Virus record (IMG/VR): IMGVR_UViG_3300037502_001286
Span: 1-35,183 of that record
DNA length: 35,183 nt
From: a virus
Strand: one strand, 5' to 3'
In this document: positions 19,070-27,303 of the stretch, piece after piece
How positions within the stretch are numbered: the stretch's first letter is position 1
Layout of the letters: each line of letters opens with the position of its first letter
Translations under genes and position numbers: made by a program
The notes under the pieces: model-generated
Told to the model about the DNA's origin: nothing
The model's database searches: none
Seen by the model: only the letters and a program-made list of their open reading frames with translations

Positions 19070-22015
19070 TTAAATGGCAAGCTCGCCATAGCCCTTGGCA
19101 ACATAATCAAAGGTGCGGCTCACTGCTGTACCGCCTGAATTCTTGAATGTGATTGTAAAGCCTGACGCTGATTTCGAGGTTATTTCGTAGAAGTCACCCT
19201 GTTGCAAATTCTGCGCAGAAATGCCAATCGCAGGCGTCACCTTGAACGCAGGGCTGAACGTCACAGAGTAAGCACCAGCGCCCGATGCAAGGTCGTTGCC
19301 TGCGCTCACACGGTCTGGCATATCAACCGACACCGAGAGGTCTGAAACGGTCGGGCTTGAATCGCCGGTCTGTGCGGTCAAAACGATCTTGAACCTGAAA
19401 GCGCGCGCCTTGTAATCGCCAACAAAGAAGCGGCGGTAATCCGTCCACACCGGTGAACCCGCAGGGTCATCCTCTGTCGTGGAAATGTAAAACTCGACGT
19501 TTGTGTCGCCGTAGGTATTTGGGTCGCCATCAAAGAGGCCGCTGCGGTCATCGAATAGCTCGGTCGGGTCATCGAACAGATTCACATAATCAACACGACC
19601 AACTGTGATGTTTGAGGTCACCCGCGAGGTGTAAACCGCGCCCAAGTCCACGGTCTGGGCGAAGAAATAAGTGCCCTCGGTCGATGTTGTGCCGCCACCA
19701 CCGTCAAAGTCCCCGTCAAGGTCATCAAACAGGCCTGTGGCGCTGTCAAAGTCGATGGAGGTGTCGAGCACAAGCACGCCTTCATCGTTGACATGGCACT
19801 CGGTTTTAGAGCCTGCAAACGATGGTGATTCCGTGATCGTCTGAATCGCGTTGAGGCCTTTTATGTCCTCAATGATCGCCACGACCTCTGCGACACCCAT
19901 GGATTCATTTCCGAGTTTGTCGATTGCCTTGATGAAGTATGTGCCGGTCATGGCTGGAACCACGGCAAAGACGCCTGGCCGTGGCACCTTCTCGACCAAA
20001 TCAATGGCGTTCGAGTAGGTCGCGCCAGTTGTGTCGCGCGAATGCCGAATGCGGTAATGGCTGAGGTCAAGGTCGCCAACGGGCGTCCAAGTCAAATACG
20101 CTTGCGTTCCAACGATGTTGATTGAGAAGCCAGTCACATCCTCTGGTGGCGCGGTCTTGCCGACAACGATGTGGTCATCAAGCGCCCAATCAGATCGCAC
20201 GCCAAGCGAGTTGATTGACCGAGCGCGCACGTTGTAGGTAGCGCCGTCGATCACGTTGTAAAGCTCGAACACAAAGCCGGTGGCTTGGCCAAGATTTATC
20301 CACTCGCTTGATGTGCTGATCTTGGCCTGCACCTCATACCGATTTTGGAATGATGCCTCGCCCGACAAACTCACCACCAGTTTGGTGATGACCGTTTCTG
20401 CGGCGATTTCCAAAACGTCTGTGGTTGCCACGCCAGGCGCGGTCACAGTGAACGGGTCTGGCAGGGTTGTATTCGGCGCAATGTCCACAACGGTTTCATC
20501 GCCAGAATTCCAGTCGTAAACGCCGGATGCTGTCTCGCGCAGGGTCAGGTTGACGATAGGCGCTGAACCGGTGTCCGAGTTTGTGAACGAGAACGACCAA
20601 TCAATGACCTCGAAAACCTTTGAGCTCCAACCGTATCGGCTGAAATTTAGGCTCACCGTGTTGCCTGGCTGCAATTGAAACGCCTTGAGGTTGCACGACA
20701 AGTTCACGCTGATCTGCTGGCGCGATTTCTCAAGATCAATTTTTGCGAGGCGCTGGCAAGCGGCCACCGAGGTCGTGAAAGGAAATTGAATGTCCTTCCA
20801 AATTTTCTCGTTGTCCTGCGAGGTGTATAGCGCATTGGTGACGGGTGGAAAGCTGCTCAGTTGATAAAGCGCTTCTGGCTCGGAATATGTGCCCTTGACA
20901 GCGTTGAAAATGTCGCGGCGTGATTGTGAGCCCTGCACAGAAACAGAGCCAACCAAGTCATCGTCATCGAGCGTGACCGTAGGCGCGCTGTATTCAGCGA
21001 CCTTCAAAGTCCATTTGCCGCCGATGTAGGCAAGATTGCCGCCGCAGGCTGTGAGCATCTTGCCAAGTATGTCTTTTGGCTTTTCGCCAGAGCTGAAAGC
21101 GCCGTTGATCGTGTAGCGTTTCTCTGTGCCACCACCTGCGAGCGTCACGTCTTCGTCGCAAATGTCAGCCGCAGCGATAAATGAATCGTCATCGATTTCG
21201 TCTGTTGTCGCGGCGAAACCATAATCAACGTCGGTCAGGTAATCGCGAATGCAAAGCGCCGCATTTGTTGAATATGCGGTGGTTGATGTGCGTGGGTCAA
21301 AGACTTTTTTGCCTTCAATCTCTGCTGTGATGTTTGGCAAGCCTTGGGGCCATACATCTTGATCGAATTCAAGTCGACAGGCTAATACAGCTATTCCTTT
21401 GTAGGTGTAATTTACGGCAGAAGTACCAGAGAAAATCACAGAAAATGGTTGCTGATTGCTAGTTCCCAAAATCCAATCAAACTCAGCATATTTTTTTGAT
21501 GTCACGCCTTCTTTTTTTAGAATAGCCATCAAAATACCACCAACTGTTGCAGCTAAAATGTTTTCATTGGATGCAGGGTCAATGTAATAGCGACCACTTT
21601 CTTCAATTAAAACAGCGGGCGAATCATTTAAATAAACTTTTTTAACATCGTTTATTTCATGCCCTGCCATCGCTATTGCCATATGCATCATCTCATTTTT
21701 TGAGCCGGTTGTTTCCATATAAACAATCGTCCCACCAACGCGAGTTTTTCCATAGACAACCATCGCATCGCCTGCTGCCTGCCGCGACGATACAAGTTGG
21801 CCTCTTAGTTGTGCGCCGAGATCGAAATCTTTTGGCGTTTCAGCTAGGAGTTGGGAAACGGTTGATGCCGCCGCAGCTGTTACAGCCGCTGCGCCTGCGA
21901 ATGCGGCAAATGTCTGACCGCCTGAGATCGCGGCTGGCCCCAAATAGTAAACAGCCGCCGCAACAACGATTGCCGTGGCGACTGACTTGAAGATACTTTT
22001 TAAACTTAATCCCAT
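19070..22015 (-). CDS. Tail tip / central hub protein, lambda J-like
   Basis: The product is 981 aa. A hydrophobic N-terminus (residues 10-50) probably docks into the tail tip. Then come the hub domains (~75-530; RGQLVSSRQAAGDAMVVYGK, DILGKMLTACGGNLAYI) and a fibronectin-type III domain at ~620-710 (VTGFSINIVGTQAYLTW). An Asp-rich repeat region with DDPTELFDDRSGLFDG follows, and a C-terminal knob with VTFSPAFKVTPAIGISAQ and a closing FDYVAKGYGELAI. This order is typical of J-like host-recognition hubs. ATG 22015 is chosen because of a TAATG overlap with the preceding gene; four extra upstream codons are possible. Confidence 0.88.
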   Translation of the reverse strand: MGLSLKSIFKSVATAIVVAAAVYYLGPAAISGGQTFAAFAGAAAVTAAAASTVSQLLAETPKDFDLGAQLRGQLVSSRQAAGDAMVVYGKTRVGGTIVYMETTGSKNEMMHMAIAMAGHEINDVKKVYLNDSPAVLIEESGRYYIDPASNENILAATVGGILMAILKKEGVTSKKYAEFDWILGTSNQQPFSVIFSGTSAVNYTYKGIAVLACRLEFDQDVWPQGLPNITAEIEGKKVFDPRTSTTAYSTNAALCIRDYLTDVDYGFAATTDEIDDDSFIAAADICDEDVTLAGGGTEKRYTINGAFSSGEKPKDILGKMLTACGGNLAYIGGKWTLKVAEYSAPTVTLDDDDLVGSVSVQGSQSRRDIFNAVKGTYSEPEALYQLSSFPPVTNALYTSQDNEKIWKDIQFPFTTSVAACQRLAKIDLEKSRQQISVNLSCNLKAFQLQPGNTVSLNFSRYGWSSKVFEVIDWSFSFTNSDTGSAPIVNLTLRETASGVYDWNSGDETVVDIAPNTTLPDPFTVTAPGVATTDVLEIAAETVITKLVVSLSGEASFQNRYEVQAKISTSSEWINLGQATGFVFELYNVIDGATYNVRARSINSLGVRSDWALDDHIVVGKTAPPEDVTGFSINIVGTQAYLTWTPVGDLDLSHYRIRHSRDTTGATYSNAIDLVEKVPRPGVFAVVPAMTGTYFIKAIDKLGNESMGVAEVVAIIEDIKGLNAIQTITESPSFAGSKTECHVNDEGVLVLDTSIDFDSATGLFDDLDGDFDGGGGTTSTEGTYFFAQTVDLGAVYTSRVTSNITVGRVDYVNLFDDPTELFDDRSGLFDGDPNTYGDTNVEFYISTTEDDPAGSPVWTDYRRFFVGDYKARAFRFKIVLTAQTGDSSPTVSDLSVSVDMPDRVSAGNDLASGAGAYSVTFSPAFKVTPAIGISAQNLQQGDFYEITSKSASGFTITFKNSGGTAVSRTFDYVAKGYGELAI

Positions 22016-22572
22016 TATCTTCCCCAAGCGATCTGTCGATCTTGCAATTGTGCAACACCGGAAAGCGATTCATCGCCAGGGTAGCGTTCCAGTTGCTCCT
22101 CGTTTGTCAGTTTTCTGGTTCGCGGACGATCAAGGTCAATCAGCACGTTTTCAACCGCAATGGCAACGGTGGCCGTTGAGCCATCCTCTTGCAATGTCAT
22201 CACATCCATGCGGCCAGCGAATATCTGGTACATATCCGACACAGGCTGGTTGGTTGCGTCAAGAGCGCCCAAATAAATCTTTGCCGACCTGCCGCGATAG
22301 TTCTCGCCAAGCATGATGGAAATGATCTGAGTGTCAAGACCCGTCAGGGTGATCGTGATTCCGTTTGCGGATAGGTCTGTGGCCTCTGTAACCTCAGAGA
22401 AGTTCATCACGCTACCGGCACCTGACCAAGTCTCGCCGTTTGCGGTTATGTTGCCGTAGCCCGTCCAAAAGCGCAGGTCGCCAGAATCGAAAAGCAATTC
22501 GACAGCGTAGAACGGCTTGAGCTCTTTGGCGTCAAACTCGGTTGCAAGTGCGGCGGGTAGGCTGCGAGACAT
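22015..22572 (-). CDS. Tail tip assembly / baseplate hub-associated protein
   Basis: The product is a 185-aa beta-rich protein with FYAVELLFDSGDLRFWTGYGNI near the N-terminus (split over ~19-40), ITLTGLDTQIISIMLGENYRGR (~72-93) and RMDVMTLQEDGSTATVAIAVE. It is a standard member of the tail-tip gene trio between tape measure and hub in freshwater siphophages. It probably bridges the distal tail protein to the hub. It overlaps both neighbours by one base (TAATG). Confidence 0.75.
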   Translation of the reverse strand: MSRSLPAALATEFDAKELKPFYAVELLFDSGDLRFWTGYGNITANGETWSGAGSVMNFSEVTEATDLSANGITITLTGLDTQIISIMLGENYRGRSAKIYLGALDATNQPVSDMYQIFAGRMDVMTLQEDGSTATVAIAVENVLIDLDRPRTRKLTNEEQLERYPGDESLSGVAQLQDRQIAWGR

Positions 22573-23192
22573 TACAACGCCTCTCTAGCACCGAAGGTGA
22601 TGCCATAGAAGGTTGCCTCGTTGATGTCCCATGATTGCTCGCCGCTTGTGAGCCTAAAAACGCCCTTTGGCGACGAAACCACGATGGCTGCGTTGTCAGA
22701 TGGGGCCGAGCGCAAATCAGGCCACAGCGTGAGCGTGGCATTGCCTGAGCCGTCAGAATTCACATCGTCCAGCACCTTGTGGAGCAACGAGGTCGAACCG
22801 GTGCCGAGTTGGATGTAATCGCCAGCCTTCAAAATGCCTGTCGTGTTCGGTGTCCAGCCATCGGTAATCAAATCGGTACCGGTCTGGTTTGCTCCGTTGA
22901 CAAGCGGCGTGCCGGTTGCCGCACCTCTGGCCGTCGCGCCGTTTGGGTCACCAAGCAAAAAAGTGCCGTATGAGCCATTGAGTTTCAACAGAAACGAAAT
23001 CCAATATTCGGCATCCGAGCGTTTCATCGGTGGCAGAGAAATATCTGCCTCCCAAAATTGACCGGTGTATTTGTAGACCTGCTGGCGGGCTGTGAACGGT
23101 GATTGCGACACGCCAACCACGTTGTTGGCCGTCAGTCGCACCTTTGCCAGACCCTTGTTGGTTGGTATTGCGAGAGGATATGTGATTGCCAT
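22572..23192 (-). CDS. Distal tail protein
   Basis: The product is 206 aa. The N-terminal part is beta-rich (RLTANNVVGVSQSPFTARQQV). W-EADISLPPMKRSDAEYWISFLLKLNG-YGTFLLGDP (~48-84) is the phrase seen in phage distal tail/tip proteins directly after the tape measure. A second beta domain with GDYIQLGTGS and a C-terminal ITFGAREAL follow. It forms the ring at the tail end on which the hub is built. The start lies two bases before the tape measure stop ends, so translation is coupled. Confidence 0.78.
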   Translation of the reverse strand: MAITYPLAIPTNKGLAKVRLTANNVVGVSQSPFTARQQVYKYTGQFWEADISLPPMKRSDAEYWISFLLKLNGSYGTFLLGDPNGATARGAATGTPLVNGANQTGTDLITDGWTPNTTGILKAGDYIQLGTGSTSLLHKVLDDVNSDGSGNATLTLWPDLRSAPSDNAAIVVSSPKGVFRLTSGEQSWDINEATFYGITFGAREAL

Positions 23193-23193
23193 C

Positions 23194-24945
23194 TTATGCC
23201 ATCATCTTTCCAAATGAGCCGCCACGACGCTTGCTGTCGGCCACAGCCGCCTTGGTTGCTTCCATGATTCTTGGCATCATACCAATGACCTCGGCCCGAA
23301 CGGTCTGAGAAACCCCTGCCGACAGGTTAATTGTCTGGTGTACGGTCACACCCGAGCCGCCGCCGCTTGCGTCGTTGTCAATCGTGCCAGAAGATCGTGG
23401 GATGAATATCTCGGGGCCGTTCTCGCCAACCAAATAGGATTTTCCAGCCGTGACGGGCCCGCCCATGGCTCTCATGCCATCGACTTTAGAAGTTCCAATA
23501 AAACTGTCTAAATAACTCGTTCCTGCCTTCACCAGCGGGTCTGTGATGTTCTTTTGGATTTGTATGCGAATCAGGTCGCGAATGATTGAGCTCGCCATAT
23601 CCGAGAAATTCAATTTGCCGGTCATGGTCGCTTCGGTCATCACATTGGTGAAATCCCTGCCCCATCCCTGCACAGCATATTTCAAATCTTCAAGCGCGGT
23701 TGTGCCGGTGTCTTTGAGCTCAACAAATGCGTCGGTCGCATCAAGAGTGGCGCGCGCATAGACGTCCCAACTAATTGCACCCAATGCAAGCAGGCGATCA
23801 AGCTCTGCCATTTGGATGTTCATTTTCTCAAGCGGCGTGCGAGTGTCATCGTATAGCTTTTTGGCCTTGTTGATGAGCTCGACCTTATCCTGAAAGCCCT
23901 TCTTCGCCATTTCGTCAGCCTCGCGGCTTGCGGCATCCAACTCGCGATCTTGCGCGGTCATCATTGCCTTCTGGCGCAGCAATTCTTCAAATTGTTTGAT
24001 CTGCGGTTTGGTGACGCCTTCCATGCGCGAAAACTGAGCGACGGCCAAGGCGTTTTCGCCCTGCGTCATCTTGATGATTTCGTCGTTGATGTCGCGCAGC
24101 TTCTTTGCGACTTCTTCTGCATTTTTTGCGATTGCAGGGTCGAGAGGTTTTAGCGTGATCGCATCAGGCTTGACGGGCTCAGGGTTTACAAAACCACGGC
24201 CACCGCCAACACGCGATGCCTTTTCAAGCTCAAACGCTTTTTTGAATTCGCGGTTAAAAAACTGCAAAAGAGGCAGTGATTTTTGGCCAATTTTTTCTTG
24301 TATTTTTTGGCTTAACAAATCAATGTTATCTTTGAAAGTCGCCGATTGCTCTGCAAATTCTGTGCTCACGGTCGCACCAAACTCTTTGATGCCAGCCGAG
24401 CCTTTGCTCAAAAATTCATTGAGGTTTGCGCCAGATTTGCCAAATAAGGCCATCTGATACTGCGTCTTGATCGCGCCATCATCAACTCGCGAAAACGCGT
24501 CAGCAATATCGCTGAGAACCTCAACGGTTGATCGAATATTGCCCTCGGCATCGCGCACAGACACGCCAAGGTTTGTGAAGGCAAGCGCCTGATCTTTGCT
24601 GCCGGATGCGGCCTCGGCAATGCTCTTGTTCAAACGGATGAGGGCGCTTCCGAGCTCCTCTTGGCTTGAGCCTGCAAGCGCCGCAGTGTTTGACAGCGCG
24701 GAAAGGGTTTCAACAGCGATGCCGGTGCGCTTGGATAGCTCATCCATGCTGTCGGCGATGTTGATGACGTTGCGCACGTAGGTGATCGCACCCAAAGCGG
24801 CAATTGCACCGCCAAGGCCGACCATCGCATTGCGCACGCCTGCGGTCGCCGCGTTGATTTGTGTCAGGCCACTTTGAACAGAGCGGAATGCAGCACCGGT
24901 CTTGTCGGTCGCAAGAATGTCAATTTTTAGGTCTTGCGCTGCCAT
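23194..24945 (-). CDS. Tape measure protein
   Basis: The product is a 583-aa tail length ruler. The N-terminus has the usual DLKIDILATDKTGAAFRSV, then a hydrophobic stretch (VGLGGAIAALGAI, ~42-54). The 'SMDELSKRTGIAVETLSAL' pattern and long coiled helices (~200-440) follow. The C-terminus carries GGPVTAGKSYLVGENGPEIF (~510-529), typical of the end of the family. At the usual ~1.5 angstroms per residue the tail would be near 85-90 nm. The start overlaps the end of the GT frameshift product by 26 bases. Confidence 0.92.
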   Translation of the reverse strand: MAAQDLKIDILATDKTGAAFRSVQSGLTQINAATAGVRNAMVGLGGAIAALGAITYVRNVINIADSMDELSKRTGIAVETLSALSNTAALAGSSQEELGSALIRLNKSIAEAASGSKDQALAFTNLGVSVRDAEGNIRSTVEVLSDIADAFSRVDDGAIKTQYQMALFGKSGANLNEFLSKGSAGIKEFGATVSTEFAEQSATFKDNIDLLSQKIQEKIGQKSLPLLQFFNREFKKAFELEKASRVGGGRGFVNPEPVKPDAITLKPLDPAIAKNAEEVAKKLRDINDEIIKMTQGENALAVAQFSRMEGVTKPQIKQFEELLRQKAMMTAQDRELDAASREADEMAKKGFQDKVELINKAKKLYDDTRTPLEKMNIQMAELDRLLALGAISWDVYARATLDATDAFVELKDTGTTALEDLKYAVQGWGRDFTNVMTEATMTGKLNFSDMASSIIRDLIRIQIQKNITDPLVKAGTSYLDSFIGTSKVDGMRAMGGPVTAGKSYLVGENGPEIFIPRSSGTIDNDASGGGSGVTVHQTINLSAGVSQTVRAEVIGMMPRIMEATKAAVADSKRRGGSFGKMMA

Positions 24946-25422
24946 CTTTGCTCCGTTCTCGCTGAATCTTCAGCCAAATCTGCCATTCGGTGAACTCCTC
25001 AACGCTCATTTCTTCAATCTCTGCGACTGTTTTGTGTAATTTCTCAGCAAGAAAAAACATGAATTGGCGTTCAGGAGTCTCCGTTAGTTTTTTTCAATGC
25101 TCCCAAAGTCAACGCGCATGATCTCAGTCGAAATGCGCTCCAAGATGCGCGAATCGACAGCGTTGCGAAGCGCGTGCTTGTCGTCGATGGTAAAGAGCTT
25201 CTCGCCGTTTTTGTCCAGCGACTTCATCACGACCAATTCAACAAGTGCGTCGATCTCGCTGCCAGACACCTTGGTGACCGCTTGGAGTTTCGCCTTATCC
25301 TTGAGCGTGAAGGGCTCAACGTAAATCAGCAAAGGCCCATTCTCATCGCCCCATTCTGCGACCTCGATGGTCTTGGTTTGGAGCGTTTTGAAGTGAGCCT
25401 TTGCAAGCTCAATCGCCTTCAT
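24920..25422 (-). CDS. GT tail assembly chaperone made by -1 frameshift
   Basis: Reading the G frame from ATG 25422 to the slippery heptamer at 25093-25087 and then shifting back one base gives a 167-aa fusion. The added 55 residues (LTETPERQFMFFLAEKLHK..., with EEMSVEEFTEWQIWLKIQRE) end at TGA 24920-24922. This T part has the acidic-helix and 'E-F-EW' features of lambda gpT-type domains and no start codon or ribosome binding site of its own. The shifted product binds tail tube and tape measure during tail assembly. Confidence 0.88.
25084..25422 (-). CDS. G tail assembly chaperone
   Basis: The product is 112 aa, made when ribosomes stay in frame. It has LIYVEPFTLKDKAKLQAVTK (~30-49) and LVELVVMKSLDKNGEKLF (~60-77), the compact fold of phage tail assembly chaperones (GpG/DUF-type TAC). 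It lies between the tail tube and tape measure genes, the fixed position of G. ATG overlaps the tube gene's TAA by one base. Its last codons, GAA AAA AAC TAA, form the frameshift site. Confidence 0.88.
   Translation of the reverse strand: MKAIELAKAHFKTLQTKTIEVAEWGDENGPLLIYVEPFTLKDKAKLQAVTKVSGSEIDALVELVVMKSLDKNGEKLFTIDDKHALRNAVDSRILERISTEIMRVDFGSIEKN
25087..25093 (-). other. -1 programmed frameshift slippery heptamer A AAA AAC
   Basis: On the minus strand the zero-frame codons GAA AAA AAC TAA contain A AAA AAC in exactly the right phase, immediately before the stop. A -1 slip continues with CTA ACG GAG for 55 residues. This is the canonical efficient bacterial slippery sequence. A weak GGAG/CTCC element lies downstream; I see no strong pseudoknot. 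Confidence 0.9.
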
Positions 25423-25811
25423 TAGCTTGCAGTGCTAAGTGACAAAGCGCCGGTGCCTTGCAATGTCAGCGAAGCCTCGACCATGCCATCAAACGAGCCG
25501 TTTACGGTCAAGCCAGTGACGATTGCAGAGCCGGTGAAATATTTGTCGCCAGTGGTTGCGCCCTCTGGGTAGACATTCAGGGTCACGCTTGAGCCAACGC
25601 TCAAAGCTGTTTGACCTGTATCTGTCTCATCCCAAAACACGTCCACAGAAGCTGTGAAGCTCTTGAGGCCGGTCTTGAATGTGCGGCTTGCGTCGCCCAT
25701 TGAAGTGTCCTCGATGGTGTCAGCGGTTTCGCTGATCGAATAGCTGCGAATTTCACCAACGGTGTCGCTGCCGACTTTGATTGTGCCTTCTGAGCCGGTG
25801 TGAGTAGCCAT
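25422..25811 (-). CDS. Major tail tube protein
   Basis: The product is a 129-aa beta-rich protein: EGTIKVGSDTVGEIRSYSIS at the start, TIEDTSMGDASRTFKTGLKS (~32-51), DVFWDETDTGQTAL and a closing TGLTVNGSFDGMVEASLTLQ. This matches short siphophage tube proteins of the lambda V / phage-tail-tube fold. AAAGGGG seven bases before ATG gives a strong ribosome binding site, as expected for an abundant protein. It lies between terminator and chaperone genes. Confidence 0.88.
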   Translation of the reverse strand: MATHTGSEGTIKVGSDTVGEIRSYSISETADTIEDTSMGDASRTFKTGLKSFTASVDVFWDETDTGQTALSVGSSVTLNVYPEGATTGDKYFTGSAIVTGLTVNGSFDGMVEASLTLQGTGALSLSTAS

Positions 25812-25846
25812 TTTTAGCCCCTTTCAAGTTCCAATATTTTGCCACA

Positions 25847-26290
25847 TCATGCGGCGGTTTCGATATCGTTTTCACGTACAGAATAAATTATCTGCACGTT
25901 GAAATTCCCAACCCCGACGACCTTTTCGCCTTCGCCGGAATAATCAGCCTCAAAGCCTGTTATGTTGATCTGCTTGACCAAGGCGTTCAGGGCTGCGTTT
26001 GAATAAATCGCTTCTTCAATTTCGACCGCGATTGTGTCGAGCGTGTTGTCGAAGTTTGTGTTCGCCATCAAATATGCCTCGACCGACGCCTCAAGCTGGC
26101 GCATTTGCGTGCGCGGGCGGGTCATGGTGGAGTTGATGACTTCCTCTGATTTGGTGTAGACGCAAAGGCCAGGCAACTTGCCAGATTCCAATGGATACAC
26201 ACGGCTGCGGTAAACGCGTGAACCTGTCGTTGTGAGCCCTGTCACAGCGGTCACAAGCGCATCGCGGATTTGCTTGCGAACGTGGCTCAT
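25847..26290 (-). CDS. Tail terminator, GpU-like
   Basis: The product is 147 aa: HVRKQIRDALVTAVTGLTTTGSRV at the N-terminus (split over residues 3-26), LPGLCVYTKSEEV (~39-51), RQLEASVEAYL (~64-74) and a C-terminal ITGFEADYSGEGEKVVGVGN with a final beta strand. This is the fold signature of minor tail protein U, the ring that ends tail growth and joins to the head. It stands directly before the tail tube gene, where gpU belongs. ATGA overlap with the preceding connector gene. Confidence 0.83.
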   Translation of the reverse strand: MSHVRKQIRDALVTAVTGLTTTGSRVYRSRVYPLESGKLPGLCVYTKSEEVINSTMTRPRTQMRQLEASVEAYLMANTNFDNTLDTIAVEIEEAIYSNAALNALVKQINITGFEADYSGEGEKVVGVGNFNVQIIYSVRENDIETAA

Positions 26291-26592
26291 TGCTTCTCCA
26301 AGACGATCTCTGTCATGCCTGTGCCATCATCTTGGACGATGCGAGAAAGATAGGTTGTGCCAGAGATCACGAAGGTGTCGCCTTCGGTGCAATTCACAAC
26401 GTCCTGCGTGCGGCAGGTCAATCGAGGTTGTTGAACGGCAAAACCAACGGTGCCGCCAGAATCAACCTCAACGAATTGGTTGTCGAAAATCGCAGTGATG
26501 GTCGCAGGTGAACCGCCCTGAACTGTGTAGGTCACGGATTGACCGAAATCGGCCAGAAACACCAAGCGGTCAGCTGCGGATTCGACTGCCAT
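26287..26592 (-). CDS. Head-tail joining protein, GpFII-like
   Basis: The product is a 101-aa all-beta protein with FLADFGQSVTYTV near residue 11 and ATITAIFDNQ. EVDSGGTVGFAVQQPRLTC (~42-60) and GDTFVISGTTYLSRIVQDD (~71-89) follow. The plan and position match the lambda FII / Gifsy head-tail joining proteins that cap the connector. In lambda the next gene would be Z; here the terminator follows at once and the Z-like gene is at 98-721. Confidence 0.8.
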   Translation of the reverse strand: MAVESAADRLVFLADFGQSVTYTVQGGSPATITAIFDNQFVEVDSGGTVGFAVQQPRLTCRTQDVVNCTEGDTFVISGTTYLSRIVQDDGTGMTEIVLEKQ

Positions 26593-26888
26593 TATTTAGC
26601 CTTCTTTGGACGCCCACGGCGAATCACCGGCTCGGCATCCGAAGATTCCAAACCAATGCTTGTATTTTGCAGTTCATCGGTGTCGAGGCTGGTGTTATGC
26701 AACTCGTCAACATTGATGCTTTGTGCTGGCGCTGTTTCAACTGCATCTGCTCGGACTGCATCTGCCTGAACGCAACGGCCATAGTTGATGAGGCTTTTTG
26801 CCTCGAAATCAGGCAAGTCAAGAGCATCGCCAATGCGGGCTTTGCCTTGACTTGTGATTGTGTTTCTTTTGAACACTACGTGCATCAT
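26592..26888 (-). CDS. Small head-region protein with AT-hook-like tail
   Basis: The product is 98 aa. The first half (VVFKRNTITSQGKARIGDAL, DLPDFEAKSLINYGRC) is the common 'K--T---GKA--GD-LDLP--EA--LI--G-A' fold of small phage head proteins near FI/FII. The second half is acidic and repetitive (DELHNTS then DELQNTS) and looks disordered. It ends in RRGRPKKAK, which reads like an AT-hook. Position suggests a connector-completion or packaging accessory role. Confidence 0.65.
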   Translation of the reverse strand: MMHVVFKRNTITSQGKARIGDALDLPDFEAKSLINYGRCVQADAVRADAVETAPAQSINVDELHNTSLDTDELQNTSIGLESSDAEPVIRRGRPKKAK

Positions 26889-27256
26889 GGCAGGTATTTC
26901 TTCACTGCAACCAATTCGACACCAATCTTATAAGACGCGGTGCCTGCAACTGTACAAACGGCCTTCACAAACTGCTTCATCTCGTTTGTATTGACGCTGA
27001 TTTTTTGCAAACTTGCGGTGTTTGCAACTTGAGTGAATGTCGCGCCTGTCACATCGGTATATGTGCCGCCAGATGTGTCGCTGTGGGTCAATTTGACATC
27101 ACAGGTCGCGCCAGCACCACCGGCACTGCAATTCAAAATCACAGCCGCTTCACCTTCGTATTCAAGCAAATCAACAGCCGAACCGGTTGTTGTTGTTGTG
27201 ATTGTGTTTGAAGGGATGAGTGCAACCGCTGTTGCGTTATCGCCAAAATTTACCAT
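26885..27256 (-). CDS. Virion structural protein, probable head decoration or connector-associated
   Basis: The product is a 123-aa Ser/Thr/Ala-rich beta protein: GSAVDLLEYEGEAAVILNCS, VKLTHSDTSGGTYTDVTGA, QKISVNTNEMKQFVKAVC and VELVAVKKY. The 'HSDTSGGTYT' wording is common in phage structural proteins next to the capsid gene. It follows the major capsid gene after a strong hairpin and has AGGGGA before its ATG, so it is probably made in quantity, as a decoration protein would be. An exact role is not proven. Confidence 0.65.
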   Translation of the reverse strand: MVNFGDNATAVALIPSNTITTTTTGSAVDLLEYEGEAAVILNCSAGGAGATCDVKLTHSDTSGGTYTDVTGATFTQVANTASLQKISVNTNEMKQFVKAVCTVAGTASYKIGVELVAVKKYLP

Positions 27257-27276
27257 TTGAATCCCCTGATAAGAGT

Positions 27277-27297
27277 AGGGGGGTTTTTAGCCCCCCT
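27277..27297 (-). terminator. Strong hairpin after the capsid gene
   Basis: AGGGGGG (27277-27283) pairs with CCCCCCT (27291-27297) around a 7-base loop, only seven bases after the capsid stop. On the transcribed strand no U-run follows, so it is more likely an RNA stabiliser, processing point or partial terminator that lifts capsid mRNA above the downstream genes. Confidence 0.55.
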
Positions 27298-27303
27298 TGA
27301 TGA

